In this document: in pieces, positions 1-8,990 of the stretch | Position numbering within the stretch: position 1 is the first letter of the stretch | Layout: each line of letters starts with the position of its first letter | Assembly: GCA_900316525.1 (NCBI GenBank) | Contig: ONDF01000019.1 | Span: 1-49,071 of the forward strand | Source: an uncultured Bacteroidales bacterium | GTDB taxonomy: Bacteria > Bacteroidota > Bacteroidia > Bacteroidales > UBA932 | Direction of reading: 5' to 3' | DNA: 49,071 nucleotides | Translations under genes and position numbers: made by a program | The notes under the pieces: model-generated | The model's input: the letters and a program-made list of their open reading frames with translations, nothing else | Told to the model about the DNA's origin: nothing | Database searches by the model: none

Positions 1-2
1 AC

Positions 3-1271
3 CTGTTCTGGGCGCTGTTCTACAACGCCATCTGCATCCCCGTTGCGGCGGGCGTGCTCGCACCCTGGGGCATCACGCTGAACCCCATGATCGGCGCCGC
101 CGCCATGGGCTTCTCGAGCGTCTTCGTGGTCACGAACGCGCTGCGCCTGCGTCTTTGGAAACCGAGCGAATCAGTCATCAGGGGAGTATCCCCTGATGAG
201 GGAAAGAAGGAGGAAGCAATGAGGAACGTCGAGCTTACGATCGAGGGCATGCACTGCATGAAGTGCGTCGCCAAGACCAAGGCGGCGCTCGAGGCCGTTC
301 CCGGCGTGCGCAACGTCGAGGTCTCGCTCGAGGAGGGAAGGGCCACGCTCGAGGCGGGCCAGCAGATGTTCGAGACGTCCCTGAAGAACCTCCATGTGGA
401 CTACATCGACTTCCTCCTGCTGCACAACCTGCAGAATATGAGGGGCTTCGAGACCCGGTTCAAGAACAACGGCCTGTTCGACTGGCTCCTGGAGCAGAAG
501 GCGAAGGGCCGGATCCGCCACATCGGCTTCTCCTTCCACGGGACCAATGACGACCTTCCCGGCCTGGTGGACCTCTACGACTGGGATTTCGTGCAGATCC
601 AGCTCAATTATGTCGACTGGAAGGAAATGTCCCGCGGCTGGGGCGGCTCCTCCGGTACGACCAGCGCCGAGTACCTGTACAAGTACCTGGAGAGCAAGGG
701 CATCCCGGCCCTGGTGATGGAGCCGGTCAAGGGCGGGCAGCTCGCGAACGTGGACGGCAACATCGCCGCCGTGCTGAAAGAGCGCCATCCCGACCTCACC
801 CCCGCCGCGAACGCCCTCACTTTCGTGGGCTCACTGCCCGGCGTGATGGTCACCCTCAGCGGCATGTCCAACATGGAGCAGCTCAAGGAGAATGTCTCCC
901 TGTTCACGGGCTTCAAGCCCTTCGACGAGCAGGAGCACAACTTCATGCTCACCGTCGCGGACCTGCTCAAATCCAAGGGCCAGATCCCGTGCACGGCCTG
1001 CGCCTACTGCATGCCCTGCCCGGCCGGCGTGGACATTCCCGGCAACTTCAAGATCTTCAACAGCGCCAGCGACGCGCTCCTGTCCCCGAATACGGGCGAC
1101 AAGAGTGTCATCGAAAAGCGCAAGTCGTTCCTGAGAGCGTACAAGGCGCAGGAAGAAGGCGTCCGTGCCGATGCCTGCATCGGCTGCAACGCCTGCCTGC
1201 GCAAATGCCCGCAGCACATCAGCATCCCGCAGCACATGCAGCGCATCCGCGAGATTGCCGCGAAGATCTAG
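3..1271 (+). CDS. Chimeric ORF: CopA C-terminus + partial HMA domain + aldo/keto reductase with 4Fe-4S domain
   Basis: The frame is open from the window edge. The first ~55 residues match the last two helices of a P1B copper ATPase (NLFW-like start, [22 protein letters not shown]). No stop follows; the frame continues into an ATG at 219 that opens an HMA metal-binding domain (GMHCMKC). That domain breaks off after ~46 residues, near base 355. The rest is an aldo/keto reductase of the 4Fe-4S type (COG1453 family) that starts mid-barrel ([10 protein letters not shown]) and has lost its N-terminal ~100 residues with the NADPH-site start. Two cysteine groups, [10 protein letters not shown] and [12 protein letters not shown], are the ferredoxin clusters. 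Three gene fragments in one frame is not a known architecture; misassembly or deletion is likelier than a working fusion. Confidence 0.75.
   Translation: MFWALFYNAICIPVAAGVLAPWGITLNPMIGAAAMGFSSVFVVTNALRLRLWKPSESVIRGVSPDEGKKEEAMRNVELTIEGMHCMKCVAKTKAALEAVPGVRNVEVSLEEGRATLEAGQQMFETSLKNLHVDYIDFLLLHNLQNMRGFETRFKNNGLFDWLLEQKAKGRIRHIGFSFHGTNDDLPGLVDLYDWDFVQIQLNYVDWKEMSRGWGGSSGTTSAEYLYKYLESKGIPALVMEPVKGGQLANVDGNIAAVLKERHPDLTPAANALTFVGSLPGVMVTLSGMSNMEQLKENVSLFTGFKPFDEQEHNFMLTVADLLKSKGQIPCTACAYCMPCPAGVDIPGNFKIFNSASDALLSPNTGDKSVIEKRKSFLRAYKAQEEGVRADACIGCNACLRKCPQHISIPQHMQRIREIAAKI
177..197. repeat. Perfect 9-bp hairpin between CopA end and HMA start
   Basis: ATCAGGGGA and TCCCCTGAT flank a GTA loop. 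There is no T-tract, so it is not a standard terminator. It sits where the CopA stop codon would be expected, 21 bases before the HMA ATG. Confidence 0.6.
207..221 (+). promoter_or_regulatory. Strong Shine-Dalgarno before the HMA ATG
   Basis: AAGGAGG lies 5 bases before ATG 219. Bacteroidetes genes rarely use such a full Shine-Dalgarno and I see no other as strong in this window. It suggests that 219 is a genuine start and that this leftmost piece comes from another phylum. Confidence 0.5.
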
Positions 1272-1568
1272 CTATCGCCCCATCACGAACAACAGCTCCG
1301 CTCCGCCGCGAATGTCCTCGTAGCGGAGCGTTGTTCCTTTCAGCTTGACGCCGTTGAGGTACACCGCCTTGACATGGACGTTCTGCGGCGTCCAGTTCTT
1401 CGTGCGGACCTTCTGGATGCCGCCGAACGGCACCTGCGCGCCGGGATACACGTTGCCGAAGCCGGCGGTCCCGACGAAGGGATTGACATACTGTACAAGA
1501 TCCTGCGCCGCGGCGCCGGCCGACAGGCAGGCCGCCGCTGCGGCCAGGAGAAGGAACTTCTTGATCAT
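1272..1568 (-). pseudogene. GH92 alpha-mannosidase remnant with the whole middle deleted
   Basis: The 98-residue frame starts with a signal peptide (MIKKFLLLAAAAACLSAGAAAQ) followed by the typical GH92 N-terminus (VNPFVGTAGFGNVYPGAQVPFG). It then jumps, near base 1412, to a typical GH92 C-terminus (NWTPQNV, VYLNG, hEDI.gGaeL.FvMG). GH92 exo-mannosidases are usually about 700-800 residues, so about 650 residues including the catalytic core are missing while start, stop and frame are kept. The product could be secreted but cannot be a mannosidase. It lies downstream of the DUF5009 remnant and the lipase on the same strand, as in a glycan-use operon. Confidence 0.7.
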
Positions 1569-1593
1569 GGGACAAATGTTCGAATGAAAACGG

Positions 1594-1692
1594 TCAGACC
1601 CGCAGGAAGAGCGGCATGATGAGGTCCGTCCCGCGCAGGATGTCCAGCGAGGCGAGCCGTTTTTTCACTTGTATGTCTTTGTCGGTTACCAT
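1594..1692 (-). pseudogene. DUF5009/heparan-acetyltransferase-like remnant, 32 residues
   Basis: The frame starts in ATGGTAA, overlapping the stop of the lipase gene, which is the usual sign of a coupled real gene. After a short leader it reads KKRLASLDILRG, the hallmark N-terminus of DUF5009 and related membrane acyltransferases. It ends after only 32 residues in PLFLRV, which could be the true C-terminus of such a protein joined directly to its first helix. An intact protein would be several hundred residues with many membrane helices. The call rests on a short motif; the pattern of kept ends and lost middle matches the neighbouring GH92 remnant. Confidence 0.45.
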
Positions 1693-3569
1693 TCGAGAAT
1701 CAGGTTCAGGACGAAACTGACGGCCGCGTTGACGTGCCCGCCGTTGTTCCCGTCGGAGGCGGTGTAACTGCCGGGGGCTACGCTGTCCAGGAAGGCTTTC
1801 ATCGCCGTGAGATTCTCGTAGGGGACGGTGTCGTCCTGGTTCGAGTGGTAGAGGATGATCTTCGTTCCGGAAGGCGGGGTCCATCCGGACGTCAGCGAAT
1901 AGCGCCGGCAGACTTCCATCAAACGGTTGTAGGCATCACCCCTTCCCGCCAGGAAATCGGCATTCAGGATGTCCGCGAGGTTGTCGGTGCCGAGCCTTCC
2001 GTTGATCTCCGCGACGGTGTAAGCCTTGGACAGGATCCAGTCCTTCCAGTTGGCGAGCAGTTCCCCCTTGAAGAGGTCGCCATAGGGAATGCCCAGCTGC
2101 TGCGCCTCGTTGATGCTGACCAGGCTCAAGGGAACGAACGAGATGGCGTTGCGGAAGGTTCCGTTGGTGTAGGCGTTCCAGGTCAGCTCCACGTCGAAGG
2201 GGCTGCCGCCGCACATCACTTTCTCGAAATGGATGGGGAGTTCGGGGTGCTCGGAGACATACTTGAGGTTGGCCATGGAATTGAACCCGCCCTGCGAGTA
2301 GCCGAAGCTGTACAGCCGGGACGGGAGGGTGAGCTTCCGGTCCTCCAGCAGCTGGCGGGCGGCCAGGTAGGCGTCGATGTTGCCGCGCGCCGTGGTTTCC
2401 GGGTCCAGGAAGGCCTGGGGACGGTCCGCGCTGGCGCCGAAGCCGTAGTAGTCGGGCATCACCATGGCATAGTTCTTCCAGGCCAGGGCCCCCTCGAACT
2501 GGGCTTTCATCGTGGGACATTCGGCATTGGAGCCGATGGTGCCGTGGCTGGTCAGGGAAATGCCGGTCAGGGCCTTGGTGCCGTCCAGGGCGGCGTCGGG
2601 GATGTAGAGGATGGCCGACAGTTCCACCGGTTTCCCCTGCGGGTCCGCGGAGATGTAGGTATAGCTGATGGCGCTGGCGGGTTTGTTGAGATCGGGGAAG
2701 ATGAAGGGCAGCAACAACGCATAACCCGACAAACGGCTGGAAAGCCCCGTCTCGTCCAGCAGCTGCTGCTGGGAGGCATAGGGCTTCACGGCTGTGACTT
2801 CATAATAGCGCCAGGGCTTTTCATCCGTGACCGTTCCCAGGTTGATGACGCCGCCGGCGCCGGCTTGCAAGGGGGAGGTCGAGGACTTGCGGTATCCTTG
2901 CCCGAAAGGCTCGAGGCAGGTCACCGTGAGGCCGCCGTACGTCCCGGGATCGACCGCGATAAAATAGGTGCCCGTCGCGAAAGTGCCGGATGCGGGTTCC
3001 GCCCGGTAGTGGCGGACCTCGTCGGAAGACGGCCCTGCGAGGTCGATCCGGATGTCCGAGAGGCCTTCCCGGCCCACGGTCACCTTCAGCAGCGAGGCGA
3101 GGTTGTGGAAGGGGATGACCCCGTCCGGGACGTCGCTGTGGGCAGTCGAGACAAGCATGTCGGGGCAGACGTTGCGTCCCGCCGGAATCGTCTGGACCTC
3201 AGGGATCTGCAGGGTGGCAGAGACGTCTGTCGACCAGTCCCCGGCGCTTTTGGCCGGGTAGACGGCATCGAAGGGGGTGTCTCCGCCGGCGCTGATCTGG
3301 CCGGTGATCGTGGCGATGTTCCCGTCGACGGACGAAACCTTGAAGATGCGTCCCACCCGGGAGACGTGGTCATAGACGGACAGCTCTTCGCCGACCTCCC
3401 AGACGGGGCGCAGGCCGCCGTCGACGGACGCGTGGGCCTCGCCGGTCATCGAGACCGTCCAGGTCCTTTCGACCAGGCCCTCTTCCGCCGGCGTTTCCAC
3501 CGGGATGCTTTCCCGGACGCAGGAGACGAGCGCCAGGGCGGCAAGGACGGATAACAGGATCTTTTTCAT
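1686..3569 (-). CDS. Secreted lipase-like alpha/beta hydrolase lipoprotein with fimbrillin-like N-terminal domain
   Basis: The start at 3569 gives a clean lipoprotein signal (MKKILLSVLAALALVSC). Residues ~30-240 look like a fimbrillin/Mfa-like beta domain (W.vGeelsVYD, a conserved aiYPAKSA-like strand, a final gINLGTV strand). Residues ~260-627 are an alpha/beta hydrolase of the secretory lipase (LIP) type. The nucleophile elbow is GYSQGG with Ser425, the acid is Asp579 or Asp580 in NQDDTVP, and His612 is in GGHVNAA. It probably hydrolyses esters at the cell surface. A -7 box lies 20 bases upstream. The longer frame starting at 3611 would bury the signal peptide, so it was not chosen. Confidence 0.8.
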   Translation of the reverse strand: MKKILLSVLAALALVSCVRESIPVETPAEEGLVERTWTVSMTGEAHASVDGGLRPVWEVGEELSVYDHVSRVGRIFKVSSVDGNIATITGQISAGGDTPFDAVYPAKSAGDWSTDVSATLQIPEVQTIPAGRNVCPDMLVSTAHSDVPDGVIPFHNLASLLKVTVGREGLSDIRIDLAGPSSDEVRHYRAEPASGTFATGTYFIAVDPGTYGGLTVTCLEPFGQGYRKSSTSPLQAGAGGVINLGTVTDEKPWRYYEVTAVKPYASQQQLLDETGLSSRLSGYALLLPFIFPDLNKPASAISYTYISADPQGKPVELSAILYIPDAALDGTKALTGISLTSHGTIGSNAECPTMKAQFEGALAWKNYAMVMPDYYGFGASADRPQAFLDPETTARGNIDAYLAARQLLEDRKLTLPSRLYSFGYSQGGFNSMANLKYVSEHPELPIHFEKVMCGGSPFDVELTWNAYTNGTFRNAISFVPLSLVSINEAQQLGIPYGDLFKGELLANWKDWILSKAYTVAEINGRLGTDNLADILNADFLAGRGDAYNRLMEVCRRYSLTSGWTPPSGTKIILYHSNQDDTVPYENLTAMKAFLDSVAPGSYTASDGNNGGHVNAAVSFVLNLILEW

Positions 3570-3588
3570 CGTTGCGCTTTCTTGACAA

Positions 3589-3596
3589 CAAATATA
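3589..3596 (-). promoter_or_regulatory. Bacteroidetes -7 box for the lipase gene
   Basis: TATATTTG on the minus strand fits TAnnTTTG and lies 20 bases before the ATG at 3569. No good -33 element at normal spacing is visible. Confidence 0.5.
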
Positions 3597-3638
3597 CGCA
3601 AGTCGGGCCAAAAGCTGTGCATCTTCCGGAAAAAAATG

Positions 3639-3646
3639 TATATTTG
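3639..3646 (+). promoter_or_regulatory. Bacteroidetes -7 box for the GH3 gene
   Basis: TATATTTG fits TAnnTTTG and lies 28 bases before the ATG at 3675. The region up to the divergent lipase gene is only ~105 bases, so both promoters sit back to back. Confidence 0.55.
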
Positions 3647-3674
3647 TAAAAGATACAAATACTTGTCAATCAGC

Positions 3675-6600
3675 ATGAACAAGATTCGCACCCTCATTCT
3701 TGCCGGAACGGCGGCCCTGCTGGGCGCCGTGTCGGCGTGGGCACAGGACGGCCAAGTGCCGATTTACCTGAACACGGCCTACTCCTTCGAGGAGCGCGCG
3801 ACGGACCTCGTGTCCCGCCTCACGCTCGAAGAGAAGCAGAGCCTGCTGGGCAACAACATGGCCGCCGTCCCGCGGCTGGGCCTGAAGAACTACAATGTCT
3901 GGAGCGAGGCGCTGCACGGCGTGCTTTCCGGCGCGAACCCTTCCGTGGGCATCCTCGGCCCGTCGTCCTTCCCCAACAGCGTGGCCATCGGCTCCTCCTG
4001 GGACCCGGCCGTCGCGGAGCGGATGGCGTCGGCCATCGCCGACGAGGCGCGCGCCATCTTCGCCACCGGGACGAAGGGCCTGACCTTCTGGTCGCCCGTC
4101 GTGGAGCCGGTCCGCGACCCCCGCTGGGGCCGCACCGGCGAGTCCTACGGCGAGGATCCGTTCCTCGCCGCGGAGATCGCCCGCGGCTTCGTCCGCGGCC
4201 TGATGGGCTCCGACCCCAAGTATTTGAAGGCCGTCCCCACGGCGAAGCACTACTTCGCAAACAACAGCGAATTCGACCGCCACGTGTCCAGTTCCAACAT
4301 GGACAGCCGCGACATGCGCGAGTTCTACCTGTATCCCTACAAGCGCCTGATCGAGGATGAGAAACTGCCGTCCATCATGTCCTCGTACAATGCTGTGAAC
4401 CACGTTCCTACCTCCGCCAGCGCGTTCTACCTGGACACCCTGGCCCGCCGGACCTACGGCATGAAGGGCTACGTGACCGGCGACTGCGCCGCCATCCAGG
4501 ACATCTACGACGGACACTATTACGCCGAGACCCGCGAGCTCGCGACGGCGTACGGCCTCGCCGCCGGCGTGGACTCCGACTGCGGCAGCATCTACCAGCG
4601 TTTCGCCATCAGCGCCTACGAGCAGGGCATCCTGCCGATGGCCCTGATCGACCGCGCCCTCATCAACATGTTCACCATCCGCATGCGCACCGGCGAGTTC
4701 GATCCCGACCAGATGGTCCCGTACTCCAAGTACGAGCCGTCCCGCGTGAGCTCGGCGGCGAACCGCGCCCTGGCGGCCGAACTGGCCGTGAAGACGCCGG
4801 TCCTCCTCAAGAACGAGGGCAAGGCCCTTCCGCTGGACCCGAAGGCCCTGAAGAGCATCGCCCTCATCGGCCCGCAGGCCGACGACGTGGAGCTGGGACC
4901 TTACTCCGGCCGTCCGGAGGCGTCCGCGATGATCTCTCCCTACGCCGGCATCCAGGCCTGGCTGAAGGCCAAGGGCTATGACGTCGACGTGCGCCTCGCC
5001 GTGGGCGGCGACATCAAGAGCAAGAGCAACCTCCTGTACATCGCCTACTTCGAGATCGAGAAGACCGACGGCACCACCACCCGCTACGACGCCACCAAGT
5101 ACACCGCCTCCGCCGACGGCATCACCGTAGGCTCTGGCATGGGCGAGGAGGAACAGGTCCGTTCCATCGACGACGGCTCCTGGACCGCTTACGAGAACGT
5201 GGACATCACCAACATCGAGAACATCACCGTCGGCCTGAACATCCCCACCGAAGGCGGCATCGTGGAAGTCCGCGTGGGCGGCCCGGACGGCAACCTGATC
5301 GGCCGGATCGAGGCCACGAAGGCTTCCGGCGCCCGCGTGGGCGGCGTCTACGGCGCCAGCATGCCCATGAAGACCAACGCCCTGAAACTCGGCTACAACG
5401 GCCCGCAGACCGTGTATCTCGTGTACAAGGCTCCGCAGGACGCGCCGATCGACGAGGCTACGCTCCAGACGGCCCGGGAGGCCGACGTGGCCGTGGTGTT
5501 CGTCGGCACCGACGAGAACACGGCGACCGAGGAGGCCGACCGGCTGACCCTCCTCCTGCCTGGCAACCAGCTCAAGCTCATCCAGGCCGTCGCGGCCGTG
5601 AACCCGCGCACGATCGTGGTGATGCAGACGCTCGGCTGCGTGGAAGTGGAGGAGTTCCGCCACCTCCCGAGCATCGGCGGCATCCTCTGGACCGGCTACA
5701 ACGGCCAGGCTCAGGGCGAGGCCATCCCGCGCCTGCTCTTCGGCGAGGTCTCCCCGGGCGGCAAGCTGAACGCCACCTGGTTCAAGACCGTGAAGGACCT
5801 GCCGGCCATCACGGACTACAACCTCCGCCGCAGTTCCGGCAACCAGGGCCGCACCCTGTGGTATTTCAACCGGGAAGTGTCCTATCCGTTCGGCTACGGC
5901 CTGAGCTATACGACCTTCGCCTACAGCAACTTCCGCATCAGCAAGAACGCCATCACCCCGAACGACAAGGTGACGCTGAGCGTGGACGTGACCAATACCG
6001 GTGACGTCAGCGCCGACGAGGTGGTGCAGATCTATGTCCGCACCCCGGACAGCCCGGCCGCGCTGGAGCGCCCGGCGAAGCGGCTCAAGGGCTTCCGGCG
6101 GGTGACCATCCCGCGCGGCCAGACCCGCACCGTCCGCATCGACGTCGACTGCGCGGACCTCTGGTTCTGGGATATGAAGGCCGACCGGATGACCTACGAC
6201 CCGGGCCGTTATGTGTTCGAGTTCGGCTCCTCCTCGCAGGACATCCGCGGCAGCGTGACCGCGACGATGTCCGGCAAGCTGAATCGCCGCCTCAAGACCG
6301 TCTGGGCCAGCTGCGACGCCTCCGTCCTCCGCATCGGGGATACGGCGAAGGCCTCCTTCTCCGCCTGCATGAACGACGACAGCTTCTATGAGGGCGCCAA
6401 GTGCGTCTGGACGAGCAACAACCCGGCCGTCGCCACCGTCGCCCCGGACGGCACGGTGAAGGCCGTGTCGATGGGCGTCGCCACCGTCACTTGCGCCGTT
6501 ACCATCGACGGGTACACCAAGGAGGACACCTTCGCCGTGAAGGTGATGCCGGATCTCGGGCTTGCGAGCCTGAAGGTCGGCGGCAAGAACGTCAAGCTCG

Positions 6601-7469
6601 GTGACGCCGCCTCCCTGAGCTATCTGCTCAAGCCCGGCAAGGCCCCGAAGGTGGAGGCCGCGGCGGCCAATCCGGCCATCGACGTGACCGTGAAGCAGGC
6701 GGAAACCGTGCCCGGCACGGCCGTGGTCACCCTGCATGACGGCCAGACCGGCGACAGCCGCCAGGTGACGGTGAACTTCGGCGCGAAGGGCGTTTCCGAC
6801 ACCTTCCGCAAGGGTACGCTGAACGACGCCTGGCACTGGGTCCGCGAGGATCCCGCCGGCTGGATGCTCTCCAGCGCGAACGGCCTCGTGCTCACCGCCG
6901 GCAAGGGCGACATCGCCCAGGGCGGCAATGCCGCGACCAACATCCTCCTCCAGAGCGCCAATTCCGACTGGACCGCCGATACGAAGCTGGTCTGCGCCCC
7001 GGCCCCGCCCGCCCAGAACGCGGGTCTCGTGGCCTATCAGTGCGACGACAACTTCGTGAAGTTCGTCCGCGCGGCCACCTTCAACTTCCGCCGCCCGGGC
7101 GCCGACGCCGGTCCTTCCGCGGGCCAGCTGCAGCTGATGGTGGAAGAGAACGGCCAGCAGAAGAGCGTCGCGACCCTGCCCCTGGACGGCATCGTGGGCG
7201 CGGACAACGTCCTTTGGCTGCGCCTGGACAAGCAGGGCGACACCTACACCGCCTTCTACTCCGTGGACGGCAAGAAATTCGAGAAGATGGGCACGGCCCA
7301 GGCCGTCCTGAAGGACGTCCAGGTGGGCGTGCTCGCCTGCGAGGGCGAGATGCCGATGATGATGCGCGGTGGCGGCGGCGCCCGCCGGGGCGGCATGCCG
7401 ATGCCGCAGGCCGAGCCGCTCAAGGCGACCTTCTCCAACTTCAAGCTGGTCAGCCGCGGCCTGAAGTAA
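3675..7469 (+). CDS. Multidomain GH3 beta-glycosidase, probably beta-xylosidase
   Basis: This is a 1264-residue secreted protein (signal peptide ends in SAWA-QD). The GH3 barrel (~25-360) carries WSEALHGV, DPRWGRtgESYGEDP, KHYFANN and the nucleophile Asp270 in GYVTGDCA, a pattern nearer to beta-xylosidases than to beta-glucosidases. The GH3 C-domain is split by a CBM6-like insert (~435-580). The likely acid/base Glu lies in TDENTATEEADR. A fibronectin-III-like domain (~750-870), a Big2-type domain (~900-960, SNNPAVATV) and a GH43_C2-like lectin domain (~1035-1264) follow. The last domain has an odd Met/Gly/Arg-rich insert near 7355-7400. It probably releases xylose or a related sugar in the periplasm. 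Substrate is inferred from motif likeness only. Confidence 0.88.
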   Translation: MNKIRTLILAGTAALLGAVSAWAQDGQVPIYLNTAYSFEERATDLVSRLTLEEKQSLLGNNMAAVPRLGLKNYNVWSEALHGVLSGANPSVGILGPSSFPNSVAIGSSWDPAVAERMASAIADEARAIFATGTKGLTFWSPVVEPVRDPRWGRTGESYGEDPFLAAEIARGFVRGLMGSDPKYLKAVPTAKHYFANNSEFDRHVSSSNMDSRDMREFYLYPYKRLIEDEKLPSIMSSYNAVNHVPTSASAFYLDTLARRTYGMKGYVTGDCAAIQDIYDGHYYAETRELATAYGLAAGVDSDCGSIYQRFAISAYEQGILPMALIDRALINMFTIRMRTGEFDPDQMVPYSKYEPSRVSSAANRALAAELAVKTPVLLKNEGKALPLDPKALKSIALIGPQADDVELGPYSGRPEASAMISPYAGIQAWLKAKGYDVDVRLAVGGDIKSKSNLLYIAYFEIEKTDGTTTRYDATKYTASADGITVGSGMGEEEQVRSIDDGSWTAYENVDITNIENITVGLNIPTEGGIVEVRVGGPDGNLIGRIEATKASGARVGGVYGASMPMKTNALKLGYNGPQTVYLVYKAPQDAPIDEATLQTAREADVAVVFVGTDENTATEEADRLTLLLPGNQLKLIQAVAAVNPRTIVVMQTLGCVEVEEFRHLPSIGGILWTGYNGQAQGEAIPRLLFGEVSPGGKLNATWFKTVKDLPAITDYNLRRSSGNQGRTLWYFNREVSYPFGYGLSYTTFAYSNFRISKNAITPNDKVTLSVDVTNTGDVSADEVVQIYVRTPDSPAALERPAKRLKGFRRVTIPRGQTRTVRIDVDCADLWFWDMKADRMTYDPGRYVFEFGSSSQDIRGSVTATMSGKLNRRLKTVWASCDASVLRIGDTAKASFSACMNDDSFYEGAKCVWTSNNPAVATVAPDGTVKAVSMGVATVTCAVTIDGYTKEDTFAVKVMPDLGLASLKVGGKNVKLGDAASLSYLLKPGKAPKVEAAAANPAIDVTVKQAETVPGTAVVTLHDGQTGDSRQVTVNFGAKGVSDTFRKGTLNDAWHWVREDPAGWMLSSANGLVLTAGKGDIAQGGNAATNILLQSANSDWTADTKLVCAPAPPAQNAGLVAYQCDDNFVKFVRAATFNFRRPGADAGPSAGQLQLMVEENGQQKSVATLPLDGIVGADNVLWLRLDKQGDTYTAFYSVDGKKFEKMGTAQAVLKDVQVGVLACEGEMPMMMRGGGGARRGGMPMPQAEPLKATFSNFKLVSRGLK

Positions 7470-8263
7470 TGGCGCGGCTCCTCCTCCTGTCGCTTCTCCT
7501 GTCCGTAGGCTGCCTGACGGCCCACGGACAGGATTTGCGTACGGGAGTCCCGACCGCCGACGGCGGATTCCTCGTAGCCGGGGATTATATCGCCTGGCTG
7601 GATGCGGAAGGGAATGTCTTGCGAAAACGCCCCCTGGTGCGTCCCTTGACGGCTTTGGCCGCCGTAGGGGAGCGCTTGTATGCGCTTGACGAAGGGGGAC
7701 GCCATCTGCTCCGCCTGGCCCCCGACGGGGGTGTCGCGGAGCGGGAAAAGCTGCCCGTGAAGGGCCGCCTGTGCGCCCTGGCCGCCGACAGGAACACCCT
7801 GTGGGCCGTCACCGACGCCGGGGAGATCGCGCGCCGGACCGGAGACGACGCGTGGGCGGTTTTCGATTTCAACGCCCAGTACGCGGGCTATTATCCGTCG
7901 ATGGATTTCCGCGGCGTGGCGGCCGGCGGCGGCAGCGTGATGGTCGCGGGCATCGGCCCGGACGGCAGGCCCGCCGCCTTCACCTCAGCCCGCGGCACGG
8001 TCTGGTCCGAGCGCACGCTGGACTATACGGAGCAGGGGTTGCCGTGCCTTTTCACCGCCGAGCCGATGTCCCTGAGCTACGATGCGTCCCAGGACCGGTA
8101 CTACCTGGCCGGCGCCGGCGGCGCTTTGCTCGCCCTGCCGTCCTGCTCCCATTGCAACAGTCTCACCCGCTACCCGGCGGACACCCTTTTCGCCCGCATC
8201 GCGGGGGAGACAAAAAAACTGCTCCTCGGCAGCGATGGGTTCCAGCGCGTCGAGGAGCGGTAA
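7469..8263 (+). CDS. Secreted beta-propeller-like protein of unknown function
   Basis: The ATG overlaps the GH3 stop (TAATG), so the two are probably translated together. The 264-residue product starts with a signal peptide ending near TAHGQ. The mature part is a run of ~40-residue beta-rich blocks (YIAWLDAEGNVLR, LYALDEGGRHLLRLAPDGG, LWAVTDAGEIARR), as in a WD/PQQ-like propeller, and has a CSHC near the end. No catalytic motif is visible. The coupling suggests a role beside the GH3 enzyme, perhaps as a binding partner, but nothing shows it directly. Confidence 0.7.
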   Translation: MARLLLLSLLLSVGCLTAHGQDLRTGVPTADGGFLVAGDYIAWLDAEGNVLRKRPLVRPLTALAAVGERLYALDEGGRHLLRLAPDGGVAEREKLPVKGRLCALAADRNTLWAVTDAGEIARRTGDDAWAVFDFNAQYAGYYPSMDFRGVAAGGGSVMVAGIGPDGRPAAFTSARGTVWSERTLDYTEQGLPCLFTAEPMSLSYDASQDRYYLAGAGGALLALPSCSHCNSLTRYPADTLFARIAGETKKLLLGSDGFQRVEER

Positions 8264-8282
8264 TCAGAGGGTGTGATCGCGC

Positions 8283-8837
8283 TTACTTCTTGAAGAAGCG
8301 GTTGTACAGGCCCAGGAAGCCGGCGCCGTGACGGGCTTCGTCCTTGGCCATCTCGTGGATCGTGTCGTGGATGGCGTCATAGCCGAGGGCCTTCGCCTTC
8401 TTGGCGATGGCGAGCTTGCCTTCGCAGGCGCCGGCTTCGGCTTCGTAGCGCTTCTTGAGGTTCGTCTTGGTGTCCCAGACGACTTCGCCGAGGAGTTCGG
8501 CGATGCGGGCGGCGTGGTCCGCTTCCTCGTAGGCGTAGCGCTTGAAGGCGTCGGCGACTTCCGGGTAGCCCTCGCGCTCCGCCTGGCGGCTCATCGCGAG
8601 GTACATGCCCACTTCGGAGCATTCGCCCTGGAAGTGGTCCTGCAGACCGGCCCACACCTCCGGGTCGCAGCCCTTGGCGACGCCGAGCTCGTGCTCGCAG
8701 GCCCACATGGGCTTGCCGGCTTCTTCCTTGATTTCCACGAACTTTTCGGCCTTCGCATGGCAAATAGGGCATTCTGCGGGCGGGTTCTCGCCTTCGTAGA
8801 CGTATCCGCACACGAGGCATCTGAATTTCTTTTTCAT
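8283..8837 (-). CDS. Reverse-type rubrerythrin (peroxide reductase)
   Basis: The 184-residue protein has the rubredoxin domain first (Cys7, Cys10, Cys23, Cys26) and a ferritin-like di-iron domain after it, with the carboxylate motifs [16 protein letters not shown] and KDEARHG. This order is that of reverse rubrerythrins, cytoplasmic enzymes that reduce hydrogen peroxide in anaerobes using NADH-derived electrons. The start at 8837 puts the first Cys pair at the usual position. It is monocistronic and has its own well-formed promoter. It converges with the propeller gene with 19 bases between the stops. Confidence 0.93.
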   Translation of the reverse strand: MKKKFRCLVCGYVYEGENPPAECPICHAKAEKFVEIKEEAGKPMWACEHELGVAKGCDPEVWAGLQDHFQGECSEVGMYLAMSRQAEREGYPEVADAFKRYAYEEADHAARIAELLGEVVWDTKTNLKKRYEAEAGACEGKLAIAKKAKALGYDAIHDTIHEMAKDEARHGAGFLGLYNRFFKK

Positions 8838-8878
8838 ATTGGGTATCCTTTTAGTGTTGTTTTGAATAATTCTATTTA

Positions 8879-8909
8879 CAAAGATAGGAATAATCCCCTT
8901 CATTTGCAA
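8879..8909 (-). promoter_or_regulatory. Promoter of the rubrerythrin gene
   Basis: On the minus strand, TTGC at 8909-8906, a 19-base spacer and TATCTTTG at 8886-8879 match the Bacteroidetes -33/-7 pattern. The -7 box ends 41 bases before the ATG at 8837. Confidence 0.65.
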
Positions 8910-8980
8910 CAGCGTCCGAAAAGATGTAACTTTGAAAAGAAATCTTCTTCCTTGTGCAATAGTTTGGCAGATTTGGCGTA

Positions 8981-8988
8981 TATATTTG
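8981..8988 (+). promoter_or_regulatory. -7 box for the AddB/AddA-like operon
   Basis: TATATTTG fits TAnnTTTG and lies 25 bases before ATG 9014. A TTTG at 8963 is closer than the usual -33 spacing (14 bases). Confidence 0.45.
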
Positions 8989-8990
8989 CG

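Noticed and set aside
177..197. Hairpin as a rho-independent terminator of copA
   Set aside because: There is no T-tract on either strand and the reading frame runs straight through it.
3666..6836. Very long open frame antisense to the GH3 gene
   Set aside because: It mirrors the codon pattern of the real gene in GC-rich DNA, has no recognisable domains and no promoter; similar shadows lie over the AddA-like, susC and ftsK genes.
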